A stretch of DNA of 62,249 bases from Paenibacillus piri (GCF_004354045.1 NZ_SMRT01000024.1:1-62249), one strand, 5' to 3'; counted from the stretch's first letter, positions 34,727 to 44,010 are shown. Notes: generated by a model from the sequence alone, not told the origin. Numbers and translations: made by a program.

Positions 34727-36204
34727 TGGCTGTAAAAGGGCAGCGGTTCCGGTACCGGTTTACGTTTTTTCAACGCCAGTTTGTCAGCCACCTGATCGTA
34801 TGTCTGCTCATTCTCGGGCTGCTCAGCGCGGGCTTTGCTTATTATTTGAAGCAGCAGGCGCTCAGCATGGTTACAGTCGAGCTTACCGGCGCCGCCAAAG
34901 TAATCGCCCGGCAAATGGTACGCGAAGAGGAAGAACCGACGGGGCCGATCCAATCGTACCGCAATCTGCTGTCCGAACGGAAAATTTCGTTTATCGTTCT
35001 CGATAAATCGGGCGAAATCGTCTTCCGCGACCCCAAAATGCCGACGTCCATGCGCAGCAAGCCGTTTTTGGACGGCTTCCGTTCGCATATTTTTACGATG
35101 AAGGACAATCAAAGCTTCATTGTGGAGCGGAATACGGAACTGCCGCTGGTCGTCGTCACCAAGCCGATCCATTTGAAAACGAGGGGCGATTTGTATCTGT
35201 TCATCTTTTCCCCGCTGGAGGGCTTCCAGGAAACGCAAAAATCGCTCGATCGGGCGCTGATTTGGATTATCGCGGTTGTTTTTGCTGTAGCCGTATGGGT
35301 CGGCTGGCTTGTTTCGCGCAATTTAAGCCGTACGATACAGTCGCTCCGCCAGGCAACCCGACAAATTGCGGCCGGCTATTACGAGGAACGGCTCCAGACG
35401 AATCGCACCGACGAATTGGGCGATTTGTCTCTGGATTTCAACCGGATTGCGGAGCGTCTGGAGCAAGCCTCCCATAAGCTAAAGCTGTATGAACAGCGCC
35501 GTCAGCACTTTATTATGGATATTACCCACGAGCTGCGCACCCCGTTGACATCCATTCGCGGAATTATCGAAGGGCTCAAGACCGACCTGGTCACCCGTCC
35601 AGAGGATAAGCAAAAATATTACGCGATTATCGAAAAGGAAACGTTTCGGCTGATCCGGCTGATCAACGAGCTGCTCGACATGGAAAAAATTGATGCAGGC
35701 ACGGTGACGCTGCATGCATCAAGCAGTTCGCTCCGGGAAATTATGAACATCGTTGCCGAATCGCTGAAGGTGCTGACCGAGTCCAAAAAGCTTCGGCTAA
35801 TTATCGAGTGCGGCGATGAAGTGACGGTATACGGCGATTACGACAGATTGATTCAAATTATGATCAACTTGATCAAAAACAGCATCCAGTTTACCGATTG
35901 CGGAACGATCCGGCTGAAGGGCTCCGACAACGAAAGCAGCACGTTCATCGAAATTGTCGATACCGGCCGCGGCATGACCGCCGAGGAGCTCTCGCTGATC
36001 TGGGATCGTTTCTACAAGGCCGATCCGTCCCGCGCCAAAAACAGCAGTGAAACCGGGCTCGGCCTATCAATCGTGAAGCGTCTGGTGGAATCCCATTCGG
36101 GGACCATCGAAGCGGAGAGCACGGCCGGACTCGGCTCGAGCTTCAGGATCGTGCTGCCGAAAGGCGCAGCGCAGGAGCCTCCATCGCAGCCGATACAGGG
36201 TTGA
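34726..36204 (+). CDS. HAMP-domain sensor histidine kinase
   Basis: About 492 residues. A first membrane helix (about 14-36) precedes an extracytoplasmic sensor to about residue 175. A second helix (about 182-202, IWIIAVVFAVAVWVGWLV) is followed by a HAMP domain, a DHp with ITHELRTPLTSIRG (His near 272) and a catalytic domain with N-box INLIKNSIQF, G1 DTGRGM and G2 GLGLSIVK. The start at 34,726 is chosen because GGAGGAA lies 6 nt upstream and it overlaps the regulator's stop codon; a longer frame from 34,693 has no ribosome site. It converges with the CcdC-like gene, leaving only 20 bp. Confidence 0.93.
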   Translation: MAVKGQRFRYRFTFFQRQFVSHLIVCLLILGLLSAGFAYYLKQQALSMVTVELTGAAKVIARQMVREEEEPTGPIQSYRNLLSERKISFIVLDKSGEIVFRDPKMPTSMRSKPFLDGFRSHIFTMKDNQSFIVERNTELPLVVVTKPIHLKTRGDLYLFIFSPLEGFQETQKSLDRALIWIIAVVFAVAVWVGWLVSRNLSRTIQSLRQATRQIAAGYYEERLQTNRTDELGDLSLDFNRIAERLEQASHKLKLYEQRRQHFIMDITHELRTPLTSIRGIIEGLKTDLVTRPEDKQKYYAIIEKETFRLIRLINELLDMEKIDAGTVTLHASSSSLREIMNIVAESLKVLTESKKLRLIIECGDEVTVYGDYDRLIQIMINLIKNSIQFTDCGTIRLKGSDNESSTFIEIVDTGRGMTAEELSLIWDRFYKADPSRAKNSSETGLGLSIVKRLVESHSGTIEAESTAGLGSSFRIVLPKGAAQEPPSQPIQG

Positions 36205-36224
36205 GACCGATTCAACGCGCCGTT

Positions 36225-36743
36225 TTATGCCTCCAGCTCTTTCTCACGACGCAACAAATGAATGAAATAACGAAGGTAATAAGCGATCAGCAGGAAAAAA
36301 ACGCCGACGGTCCACGGATCCCTTGTCATATCCTGCGCCATCGGGCTGGCTGCTCCCGTCTGGACAGCCGGAGCCTGCGCATAAACGGCGACGAGCCGGT
36401 ATATGATCCGGCATACAAATACCGCCAGCACGGCAACCTCGATGCCGATATGGGTGCGATAGTACCAGCCGTCCTGCCGCTTCTCAAAGCGGAGATGCTT
36501 GACCGCATAATAACTGAGCGCAAGGCCGCAGATCAGCCCGGCCGCATCGGCGACATAATTCATCGGATGCAGCGTCCCCATATACAGAAACAAGCAGCCG
36601 AGCACGCCGAACAATACGGTCCGGAACAATAGACGGGACCGGTTCAGCTTCTGATAGCCGACTGACCGTTTAAATCTGCGGTACAGCATGAACGCGATCA
36701 GCGCCGTGAAGCCCGCTGTTATGGCGATATGACGAACATCCAT
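36225..36743 (-). CDS. CcdC-like (DUF1453) membrane protein
   Basis: A 172-residue protein with four to five hydrophobic helices, the conserved MLYRRFKR and N-x-x-R-L-x-x-x-x-x-L-F segments near residues 18-45, and DAAGLICGLALSYYAVKHLRFE in the middle. This is the pattern of the CcdC/DUF1453 family of Bacillota. CcdC in Bacillus is linked to cytochrome c maturation genes, but its exact role is unproven, and no ccd genes lie here. A proline/alanine-rich loop near residues 125-140 is a lineage-specific insertion. GGAGGG precedes the start. Confidence 0.7.
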   Translation of the reverse strand: MDVRHIAITAGFTALIAFMLYRRFKRSVGYQKLNRSRLLFRTVLFGVLGCLFLYMGTLHPMNYVADAAGLICGLALSYYAVKHLRFEKRQDGWYYRTHIGIEVAVLAVFVCRIIYRLVAVYAQAPAVQTGAASPMAQDMTRDPWTVGVFFLLIAYYLRYFIHLLRREKELEA

Positions 36744-36838
36744 CGTTTCACCCTCCTATAGCTCCGTTTAATCGCGAACCCGATTATCCGAAATTGTGCA
36801 GTCAAGCCTGCCAAGCCTCCGCTCCGCAGCCGCCTTCC

Positions 36839-38428
36839 TTAAGGAGCGGTTTCCAAAAACTTTGCGGTCGGATTTTTTTCCATGGCCGAGCGCATCGCGT
36901 ACTCGCTCTCGAACAGCACGACGTAATTATCCTTTTTATCCTTTACAAGCTGGGAATTGATGCGGAACTTGCCCGGATCGATATTGTTCTTGTCGTCCAC
37001 CAGCCAACGGGCAAATTGAAAGTTCATCCGCTGCAGCTGCACATCGACGCCGTACTCGCCCTTCATCCGGTATTCAAATACCTCGAACTGCAGCTGTCCG
37101 ACGACGCCGAGAATCATATCCTCGAAACCGACCGTTTTAAACACTTGAATCGTGCCTTCCTCGGTCAACTGATCGACGCCCTTCTGAAACTGCTTGTGCT
37201 TGAGCGCATTTTTTACGGTCACCTTGGAAAACAGCTCCGGCGAGAACGTCGGCAGCTCGTCGAATTCCAGGCTGCCGCCTTGGGCCAGCGAATCGCCGAT
37301 ACGAAAAATGCCAGGGTCGAACAGACCGATAATATCGCCCGGATACGCCTCCTCGACGATATCGCGGTCCTGCGCCAGAAACTGCTGCGGCTGGGCCAGC
37401 TTGATATCTTTGCCGACACGCACGTGCTTCACCGACATGCCGCGCTCGAATTTGCCCGAGCAAATGCGCAGAAAAGCGATCCGGTCGCGGTGAGCCGGGT
37501 TCATATTCGCTTGAATTTTGAAAATATAGCCTGAAAATTTCTCGCTCAGCGGATCGACCTCGCCTTCGCTGCTCCGTCGCGGGGTCGGTATCGGCGCCAG
37601 CTTCAGGAAGTTTTCAAGAAACGTTTGTACGCCGAAATTGTTGATCGCGCTGCCGAAAAATACAGGCGTCAGCTCGCCGCTGCGCACTTTTTCGAAATCA
37701 AACTCGTCGCCGGCCACATCCAGCAGCTCCAAATCCTGTACCAGCTGGTCGTAGAAAAAATCGCCGGCGATTTTTTTGACAATGTCATCCTCGTAGCCGC
37801 TTACTTTCTGTACCTGGATTTCTTTATGATCGTCGCCCTGGAACAGCTCCACCTGCGTCTGCATCCGGTCGTAAACGCCGCGGAACTGCTTGCCCGAACC
37901 GATCGGCCAGTTCATCGGATAAGAACGGATGCCGAGCACCTGCTCCAGCTCCTCCAGCAGATCGAACGGATTTTGCCCTTCGCGGTCGAGCTTGTTAATG
38001 AACGTAAAAATCGGAATACCGCGTTTGCGGCATACCTGGAACAGCTTCTTCGTCTGCGCCTCGACCCCTTTGGCCGAGTCGATCAGCATCACGGCGCTGT
38101 CGGCCGCGGTCAGCGTCCGGTACGTATCTTCGGAAAAATCCTGGTGACCCGGCGTATCAAGAATGTTTACCCGATGACCCGCATAATCAAACTGCATGAC
38201 GCTGGACGTAACCGAGATCCCTCTCTGCTTCTCGATTTCCATCCAGTCGGAGGTTGCATGCTTGCTCGCCTTGCGGCCTTTGACCGTACCGGCGAGACGT
38301 ATCGCGCCGCCGAACAGCAGCAGCTTCTCGGTCAACGTCGTTTTCCCTGCATCGGGGTGGGAAATAATCGCAAAGGTGCGCCGTTTCTCTACCTCTTCTT
38401 GCATTTTTTGCTTGGTGTCCATACTCAT
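36839..38428 (-). CDS. prfC: Peptide chain release factor 3
   Basis: About 529 residues. A translational GTPase with G1 SHPDAGKTTLTEKLL, the switch-I region RGISVTSSVMQF, G3 DTPGHQDF and G4 NKLDR. The RF3-specific beta domains and C-terminal RF3_C region follow (VVGQLQFEVFEYRMKGEYG, ARWLVDD). RF3 recycles RF1 and RF2 from ribosomes after termination. I place the start at 38,428 (MSMDTKQK), with AAGGAAGG upstream; earlier ATG codons add an atypical extension. The gene slightly separates from the metallophosphoesterase gene upstream on the same strand (about 30 bp), so the two may be cotranscribed. Confidence 0.95.
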   Translation of the reverse strand: MSMDTKQKMQEEVEKRRTFAIISHPDAGKTTLTEKLLLFGGAIRLAGTVKGRKASKHATSDWMEIEKQRGISVTSSVMQFDYAGHRVNILDTPGHQDFSEDTYRTLTAADSAVMLIDSAKGVEAQTKKLFQVCRKRGIPIFTFINKLDREGQNPFDLLEELEQVLGIRSYPMNWPIGSGKQFRGVYDRMQTQVELFQGDDHKEIQVQKVSGYEDDIVKKIAGDFFYDQLVQDLELLDVAGDEFDFEKVRSGELTPVFFGSAINNFGVQTFLENFLKLAPIPTPRRSSEGEVDPLSEKFSGYIFKIQANMNPAHRDRIAFLRICSGKFERGMSVKHVRVGKDIKLAQPQQFLAQDRDIVEEAYPGDIIGLFDPGIFRIGDSLAQGGSLEFDELPTFSPELFSKVTVKNALKHKQFQKGVDQLTEEGTIQVFKTVGFEDMILGVVGQLQFEVFEYRMKGEYGVDVQLQRMNFQFARWLVDDKNNIDPGKFRINSQLVKDKKDNYVVLFESEYAMRSAMEKNPTAKFLETAP

Positions 38429-38457
38429 CCGAATTATGTTTCCTTCCTTGTCGATAA

Positions 38458-39522
38458 TCAATAAGTTAATTTAATATTCCAGTCCGCTTCCTTCAACCAG
38501 GTGCGGTTGCTGAATTCGCGTCCGCGTACGGTAACATGGTCCTTGTACACCTGCACGTACAAGCCCTGCGATTTATTTTTGCCCTCGTTCTGATAACTGC
38601 GGTTCAACACCCGGCCGACGGACGAATTATGGAAATAATGGAACGTTTCCTGGAAATAATGCTCCGAGCCGTTTTGGAAATCTTGGTGACGGTGTCCGCA
38701 AAAGACAAACACATTTTTATAAAATTTCAACAGCTCGCGAAACTGCTTCGCCCGGATCAACTGATGGGTCCCCCCATCCTTCCCGATCTCGGGCAGCGGC
38801 TGATGCGTCATGATGAACATCGGTTTGCCGTTATAAATCGCCAGCTGCTGCTTAAACCAATCCATCTGCTCATCCGAGTACCACGCGCCTTCCCCGACCT
38901 CCGGTTTTTCCTGCACATACGCTTCCTGGGAAAGCATAATCAGCGGATAGCCGTTGAAGGACGCGGCGGAATAAGGCTTTTGCTGGTTAAAAAACGTCTG
39001 GAACCGCTCGCGCGCCTGCCAATCCGTCTTGCCGTTCGGCACCGTGTCCTTGTTAAAAGCGCCCTTCTTGTCGATCCAGATATCGTAGTAGTCGTGATTG
39101 CCCATATTGGCGTACAGCGGGGGCAGCTTGTAGGCGGACAGCAGCTTTTGCAGCTCGGCATAGCCTTCAGAGCCTCCATAATCCGTTAAATCGCCGGTCA
39201 GCACGATCGCATCGATGGGGGAATCGAACGCTTTAATATCCTCCAGCGCTTCTTTCATATGCTTGATCGTATTCGGATCGTACACGGAAATATGAAGATC
39301 GCTCAGCAGCATAAACGAAAATAGCGGAGACTTATCGTCCGCAGGACCTTCTCTCGGCGCCGACGGCTCCTGCTTGGGCAGCGCCAACACCGGTTCAGGC
39401 TTCGCCTCGACAATAGGATGCGATTCGACTGCCCGCTGCAGCAGCTTTACCAATCCGGTTCCCGCAGCTCCGATCATAACGAATAAAGCGAGCATCCAGC
39501 GAACAAAAGCCCGTCTTGACAT
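38458..39522 (-). CDS. Membrane-anchored or exported calcineurin-like metallophosphoesterase
   Basis: About 354 residues. An N-terminal uncleaved-signal-like helix (MSRRAFVRWMLALF, then a hydrophobic run) is followed by a Pro/Glu/Ala-rich linker. The dimetal phosphoesterase motifs follow in order: LLSDLHIS, LTGDLTDYG, NMGNHDYYD, MTHQPLP and FCGHRH. This is the family's full metal-ligand set, so an active enzyme is expected, outside the membrane. The substrate is unknown. The ATG at 39,522 follows GGGGGG; the ATG seven codons earlier overlaps that site and is not used. Confidence 0.9.
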   Translation of the reverse strand: MSRRAFVRWMLALFVMIGAAGTGLVKLLQRAVESHPIVEAKPEPVLALPKQEPSAPREGPADDKSPLFSFMLLSDLHISVYDPNTIKHMKEALEDIKAFDSPIDAIVLTGDLTDYGGSEGYAELQKLLSAYKLPPLYANMGNHDYYDIWIDKKGAFNKDTVPNGKTDWQARERFQTFFNQQKPYSAASFNGYPLIMLSQEAYVQEKPEVGEGAWYSDEQMDWFKQQLAIYNGKPMFIMTHQPLPEIGKDGGTHQLIRAKQFRELLKFYKNVFVFCGHRHQDFQNGSEHYFQETFHYFHNSSVGRVLNRSYQNEGKNKSQGLYVQVYKDHVTVRGREFSNRTWLKEADWNIKLTY

Positions 39523-39675
39523 ATAAATAAATACCCCCCACAAACTGGATGATCCATTACAAGCAGCCGTTACTTGAACGTAACGCTTTTTACTCCATTA
39601 TATCTTGTTATGCCCTTATCTGCATCCTTTTTGCACCTGCCATTCAAAATATCCGGCCGATGCCCACCGTAAAAA

Positions 39676-39714
39676 GAAAAAGGGCCCGTACCCCGAAAAG
39701 TACGGCCCTTTTCT
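39676..39714 (-). terminator. Terminator of the glucose-6-phosphate dehydrogenase gene
   Basis: On the minus strand a stem AAAAGGGCCGTAC / GTACGGGCCCTTTTT with one bulge, followed by CTTTTT, begins about 21 bp after the zwf stop codon. Confidence 0.8.
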
Positions 39715-39734
39715 GTATCCGTTCGAGCTTTCTC

Positions 39735-41267
39735 CTATCGTTGAACGAACTCCCAGGCAACCTCGCCCTCGTCCTGTCCGTTCACCGGCCACCAACGGAA
39801 GCCGTCCTCGTCCAGCAACTGATGGGCTTCCTCTGGTCCCCAGGTGCCCGCAGGATATAAGCATAAATTGTCCGAGCTTTCGCGCCAGGCTGCGGCAATC
39901 TTATCGACATACTGCCAAGCGAGCGCCACCTCGTCCCAACGGGTAAAGTAAGTGGAATCGCCGCGGGCCGCATCGTACAGCAGACGCTCGTAAGCCTCCG
40001 GCGTGTTCAGACCGACCTGGCAGCTTTGGCAAAAGTCCATCGCCACAGGCACGATCGTTCCTTCGGAGCCCGGCTGCTTCGCATTCATTTTGAAATAGAT
40101 GCCTTCCATCGGGTTGACGCGGAAGACGAGCAGGTTCGGCTCAAGCTTATGCTTTTTGGACAAATATACGTTGTTAGGCACATTTTTAAATTCGACTACG
40201 ACCTCGGTCGTTTTAACCGGCAGTCTCTTGCCTGTGCGGATGTAGAAAGGAACACCCGCCCAGCGGAAATTATCGACGAATACGCGAGCCGAAAAATAAG
40301 TCTCCGTCATCGATTCCGGGTTCACCTTGTCCTCTTGGCGATATCCGGCCACCTGCTTGCCCTTCATATTGCCTGTTGCGTATTGGCCGCGCACCGTATT
40401 CGCCCGCACTTCTTCCGATGTCTGGAAGCCGCGCAGCGAGCGGAATACCTTTACCTTCTCGTCGCGGATATCCTCCGGAGACATGCGGCTCGGCGGCTCC
40501 ATCGCCATCATCGCCAGCATTTGCAGCATATGGTTTTGGCCCATGTCGCGCAGTGCGCCGGAATGATCGTAATAACCGCCGCGTTCTTCAACGCCCACCG
40601 TTTCGCTGAGCGTAATTTGAATGTTGGAGATGTACCGGTTGTTCCACAGCGGCTCGAAAATCGCGTTCGCGAAACGGAGCACGTTGATGTTCTGCACCAT
40701 TTCTTTCCCGAGATAATGGTCGATGCGGTAAACATCCTTTTCTTCGAACACTTGACGAATTTCCGCGTTCAGCTTCTCCGCCGACGGCAGATCATAGCCG
40801 AACGGCTTTTCAATAACAAGACGGGACCAGCCTGACGTTTCAAGCAGACCGCCCTCCTTCAAGTTATGCGATACGCTGCCGAACAGCTCGGGCGCAAGCG
40901 CCAAATAAAATAAACGGTTGCCGCCGACCTCGAACTTCTTGTCCAATCTATCGGCAACGGTATTCAGCTCTCTGAAACCGTCCACATTGTTAATGTCCAG
41001 CGACATGTACTCAAAATGGTCCGCGAACGATTCCCATTGCTCGTCCTTCGTCACATTGTAGCGCGCAAATTCTTTGATCGATTCCAGCACATCGGAACGA
41101 AACTGCTCATTCGTGCGCGGACGGCGCGCCAGACCGATTACGGCGAAACGATCGCCGAGCTTGCGCTCGCGGTACAAACTGTAAATCGCAGGGAACAGCT
41201 TGCGGCGGGCCAAATCCCCCGTTGCTCCAAATAAAAAAAATACGGTATTGGTCATGATCGTCATCAT
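39735..41267 (-). CDS. zwf: Glucose-6-phosphate 1-dehydrogenase
   Basis: About 510 residues. NADP-binding motif FLFGATGDLARRKLFPA lies near the N-terminus, the substrate-binding and active-site signature DHYLGKEMVQN near the middle (Lys and His present), and RWAGVPFYIRTGKRL further on. It catalyses the first step of the oxidative pentose phosphate pathway. The N-terminus is ambiguous. Starts at 41,267 or 41,255 fit homolog length, while an upstream frame to 41,429 would add a spurious hydrophobic leader. The ribosome site (GAAAGA) is weak. The upstream region is AT-rich and probably holds its promoter. Confidence 0.95.
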   Translation of the reverse strand: MMTIMTNTVFFLFGATGDLARRKLFPAIYSLYRERKLGDRFAVIGLARRPRTNEQFRSDVLESIKEFARYNVTKDEQWESFADHFEYMSLDINNVDGFRELNTVADRLDKKFEVGGNRLFYLALAPELFGSVSHNLKEGGLLETSGWSRLVIEKPFGYDLPSAEKLNAEIRQVFEEKDVYRIDHYLGKEMVQNINVLRFANAIFEPLWNNRYISNIQITLSETVGVEERGGYYDHSGALRDMGQNHMLQMLAMMAMEPPSRMSPEDIRDEKVKVFRSLRGFQTSEEVRANTVRGQYATGNMKGKQVAGYRQEDKVNPESMTETYFSARVFVDNFRWAGVPFYIRTGKRLPVKTTEVVVEFKNVPNNVYLSKKHKLEPNLLVFRVNPMEGIYFKMNAKQPGSEGTIVPVAMDFCQSCQVGLNTPEAYERLLYDAARGDSTYFTRWDEVALAWQYVDKIAAAWRESSDNLCLYPAGTWGPEEAHQLLDEDGFRWWPVNGQDEGEVAWEFVQR

Positions 41268-41466
41268 TCTTTCATTATGTATTTTTTTGAAACTATTAGC
41301 TTCTACTTGCCGATTATGTTTAAGCATAGCGAAAATAACCGCCACATTCAATATATTATGTACAAATGTCACGAAAAATAGGCACAGAACCAGTAGGCCA
41401 TTGACCAGTCGCCCTGCTGCGGCGCGCATAGTCTGAATAGTATGAAAAGCTTGGAGGTGTATATTG

Positions 41467-41775
41467 ATGAGACATATTCATCCGATCAGCGAAGCCAGCT
41501 GCAGGGAACATTACGGTAAACCCGTCCTTGTTATTTTGAAGGACGGCGGTGAAATCGCGGGCATTCTGACCAAGGTCGGTCCGGACACATTGGTTTTGAA
41601 CGGCGAAGCGGACATTTCATCCGGGAAATCGAGATCGCCGAAAAGGAACATGAAGAGCAAGAGAATCAATCATAAAGCGGAGGTATCGTTCTCCCCGTTT
41701 CCGAATACCGGTTTCGGCGGCGGCGGGCTGGTGCTTGACCTGGCGTTAATTGCGCTGCTTTTCGCATTCTTCTAG
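41467..41775 (+). CDS. Hypothetical 102-residue protein with Sm-like N-terminus and hydrophobic tail
   Basis: Not recognised with certainty. Residues 12-45 (HYGKPVLVILKDGGEIAGIL, then TKVGPDTLVLNGE) read like a small Sm/LSm-type beta-barrel half. The middle is strongly basic (SPKRNMKSKRINHK). The C-terminus is a Gly-Gly-Gly stretch followed by a hydrophobic helix (LVLDLALIALLFAFF) ending the protein, so it could be membrane-attached or a spore-surface component. GGAGG lies 9 nt before the ATG. A TTG one codon earlier is an alternative start. A strong terminator follows at 41,849. Confidence 0.6.
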   Translation: MRHIHPISEASCREHYGKPVLVILKDGGEIAGILTKVGPDTLVLNGEADISSGKSRSPKRNMKSKRINHKAEVSFSPFPNTGFGGGGLVLDLALIALLFAFF

Positions 41776-41848
41776 ACGTCCTGTGAATAAAGGCCCGCTG
41801 CGCAGGCGGATCATTCATCTTCCAGAAGTCAATTGATCTATCCGCGCT

Positions 41849-41874
41849 TGAGGGGGCATTGCCCCCTTTTTTTC
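41849..41874 (+). terminator. Rho-independent terminator
   Basis: GGGGGCATTGCCCCC followed by TTTTTTT, about 75 bp after the stop of the Sm-like hypothetical gene on the same strand. Confidence 0.85.
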
Positions 41875-41951
41875 TCGGCAAAGCTGCGGCATCGGCAAAA
41901 AAAGCGCTACCCTATTGTCCCGTTTAAGCGGACAAGCTTCAGCGCTGCCGA

Positions 41952-42074
41952 ATGGGCCCGATCGAAAAAGCTGATGAATTCGAACAGTACGCGCAACAGT
42001 CGGGCAAATCGAGCGGTCAAACTAAAAAGAAGCGATGCTATACGGAGAAAGGAGACTTTTTGAGGGATGCGTAA
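41952..42074 (+). CDS. Small ORF, 40 residues, doubtful
   Basis: A frame starting MGPIEKADEFEQYAQQSGKS and ending LRDA is hydrophilic and Lys/Gln-rich. It overlaps by 8 bp the start of the decayed DUF5050 gene. There is no clear ribosome site. It might be a regulatory leader peptide or chance. Confidence 0.2.
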   Translation: MGPIEKADEFEQYAQQSGKSSGQTKKKRCYTEKGDFLRDA

Positions 42075-42422
42075 TAAAATGATGGGGCTCTGCTCACTTC
42101 TCGTCAGCTTGTCGCTCTCGCTGCAAGCTTCGGCAATCAGCTGAGCAAAATGAACGCGGACGGCTCCGTGCGCATCCCCCTGCTGACATCGAACTACCCG
42201 GTCACCGGACTCCACTACCGGCAAGGCTGGATCTATATGACGCTAGGCTATTTCGGCATGCAGCGCTCGTCCTTCATCGATAAGCTGCGGATTGACGGGA
42301 CCGGGCAAAAAGGGCTGGGCGAGGCGCGTGCGGCGTCACTTTATTTTGCCGGTCCAACGCTGTATTTGTCGGAAAATCATTGGATGAGCAGCAACACGAT
42401 CGTATCCGCTGACGTCAAATAG
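42067..42422 (+). pseudogene. Decayed DUF5050-type secreted protein: signal peptide fused out of frame to a C-terminal fragment
   Basis: A good ribosome site (AAAGGAGA) precedes an ATG at 42,067 encoding a textbook signal peptide (MRNKMMGLCSLLVSLSLSLQ, ASA) that hits a stop at 42,142-42,144. Before that stop, in another frame, the sequence becomes GNQLSKMNADGS, continuing to the stop at 42,420 with WIYMTLGYFGMQRSSFIDKL. That is the repeat style of DUF5050 proteins (xLYKMNxDGSxxxxL, WIYY). The body of the gene has been deleted and the remainder frameshifted, so no functional product is expected. Confidence 0.65.
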
Positions 42423-42424
42423 CT

Positions 42425-42880
42425 TCAAAACCTGCGGTTCTGAAGCTGCTTCACGAGCAAGTAGCATTTGATCGTCCTGTCATAATGGAACGGTTCGTAC
42501 TGTTTGGCGACGTAAAATTGCTGGGCGCTGCGGTTCGATTCATCAACCCACAGCGACACATCCTCATATCCGGCCTGCAGAGCGACACGTTCGGCATGCT
42601 CCAGCAGCCGGGTGCCGATCCCTTTGCCCTGAAAACGGGGATGAACCGCCAGCATATCGATGAACATCGTCTTCTTTTCAGGCCTCAGAGCAATGAACCC
42701 GGACGGGGCGCGTCTGCCGTTCACGGCAACGAACGTTGTGCACCGGTGAAGCCGATGACGGACGTAAGCTATATTGACCCGCAAATTCGGATGGGTTAAA
42801 CGCGCATATGGCAGCAGCAGCAGCACAATCAACGACCAGATCGTTTTGTCGTCTTTTTGAGGAATACGTTTGCGGATCAT
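42425..42880 (-). CDS. GNAT-family N-acetyltransferase
   Basis: A 151-residue GNAT protein with the acetyl-CoA pyrophosphate loop RFQGKGIGTRLL (about residues 81-92), preceded by the beta-4 strand FIDMLAVHP and followed by VSLWVDESNRSAQQFY. The N-terminal 30 residues are hydrophobic and basic. The substrate is unknown. It ends 2 bp from the stop of the decayed DUF5050 gene on the other strand. Confidence 0.88.
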   Translation of the reverse strand: MIRKRIPQKDDKTIWSLIVLLLLPYARLTHPNLRVNIAYVRHRLHRCTTFVAVNGRRAPSGFIALRPEKKTMFIDMLAVHPRFQGKGIGTRLLEHAERVALQAGYEDVSLWVDESNRSAQQFYVAKQYEPFHYDRTIKCYLLVKQLQNRRF

Positions 42881-42940
42881 GAAATCGCCTCCGAAGAAAT
42901 AGATGTTATCTATTCTATGAAGCGAGGCGAGGCGCTGCTA

Positions 42941-43030
42941 TTATTTCAAATATTTTTTGCCGACAAAAGCTAAAAACAATAAGCTGACGGCAGCAACCAA
43001 TATTATGACGATGACTTGTAACCAACTCAT
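42941..43030 (-). CDS. 29-residue single-helix membrane microprotein
   Basis: The ATG at 43,030 on the minus strand encodes MSWLQVIVIILVAAVSLLFL, then AFVGKKYLK and a TAA. It is one perfect hydrophobic helix with a basic C-terminal tail (K-K-Y-L-K), so N-out/C-in is likely. AAAGGGGA precedes the start. This is the size and shape of regulatory membrane microproteins. No family is recognised. It lies 60 bp upstream of the GNAT gene on the same strand. Confidence 0.55.
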   Translation of the reverse strand: MSWLQVIVIILVAAVSLLFLAFVGKKYLK

Positions 43031-43167
43031 GCCCCAAATCCCCTTTAAACGAGTTAAATAGTCATCATACAGGAATTATTTGATTGTTGTCAAGAAGCGG
43101 CTTACGGCATGGGCCGATTTATTGTATAATTAAGGAAATAAATGCTCAGGAATGCGAGGTGCAGCCC

Positions 43168-43965
43168 GTGAAGACGCATGTGACGCAGGTATCCCGCACA
43201 TACAGGACTCAAGCGCTTTGGTACGCGTATGCGGAGGAACAAGCCTCGAAGCAGACTGCTTCGAAACAGACGAGCCGGCCTCAGGGGCCCCGGGACCGCG
43301 GATCGGACGGTACGGCGGCAAGCTTCGGCCGGGACGGCTTCGACGAGCATGCCGCAGGCCTGGCTCGCAGCATGACGGCTGTGCTGGGCGCGGCGAGGCG
43401 GCTGCAGCAGGCCGCGGACAAGCGGCCGGACGACGCTTCGGCCGACGAAGCGAAGCCGGCGGCGGAGCCCGCCGGCGCCGACCTGACCGGCGCAGCCGCA
43501 AGCCCTGCCGGTGCGGCTGCCGGAGGGCGGCTCCTGGATCGGATGCAGGAGCTGGTCGACGGCTACAACGCTCTGCATTCCGCGATCCGCGATTCAACGC
43601 CGCCGTTCAAGAACGGCACCGGCGACGCCGTCACAGGCGGGCTCGCGCAGTTTCCGCTGCAGGAGCTCGGCGTCCGGCCGCAGCCGGACGGCTCCTGGCG
43701 GCTCGACCGCGAAGCGCTGGAAGCGCAGGCCGCCGCCAATTACGGGCGACCGCAGCCAAGCCTCCGCGGACCGGACGGCTTGGCCGCCGCTATATCGGAT
43801 GCGGCCGGGAAGCTGCTCGCCATGCCACCGAGTCAGCTGCTGGAGCCGCAGCAGAGCCTGTTCCGCTCCTATGCCAATTATCGGACCGAAACCCGGGTCG
43901 GCAGTCCGATTCGTACTTACTTGCCCCTGCCGCTAACCGGAATCCTGTTTGACCGCGGCTTTTAA
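43168..43965 (+). CDS. Hypothetical protein, Ala-rich, flagellar-cap-like C-terminal motif
   Basis: About 265 residues from a GTG at 43,168 (AGGTG 7 nt upstream); a longer ATG frame from 43,084 has no ribosome site. The N-terminal third is low complexity and Ala/Glu/Asp-rich. Residues about 135-215 hold LLDRMQELVDGYNALHSAI, and LQELGVRPQPDGSWRLDREA is reminiscent of FliD and hook-associated proteins (LxxxGIxxxxDGxLxxD). There are no flagellar neighbours and no signal peptide. Very high GC compared with the surroundings. Confidence 0.6.
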   Translation: MKTHVTQVSRTYRTQALWYAYAEEQASKQTASKQTSRPQGPRDRGSDGTAASFGRDGFDEHAAGLARSMTAVLGAARRLQQAADKRPDDASADEAKPAAEPAGADLTGAAASPAGAAAGGRLLDRMQELVDGYNALHSAIRDSTPPFKNGTGDAVTGGLAQFPLQELGVRPQPDGSWRLDREALEAQAAANYGRPQPSLRGPDGLAAAISDAAGKLLAMPPSQLLEPQQSLFRSYANYRTETRVGSPIRTYLPLPLTGILFDRGF

Positions 43966-44010
43966 CCAATGAGCCCGTTAATGACGCTGACGATAACAGG
44001 AAGACGCCAA

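Noticed and set aside
43102..43952. Several overlapping frames on both strands in the GC-rich hypothetical gene
   Set aside because: Their composition is Arg/Pro/Ala noise. Only the frame from 43,168 has a ribosome site and a structured C-terminal half.
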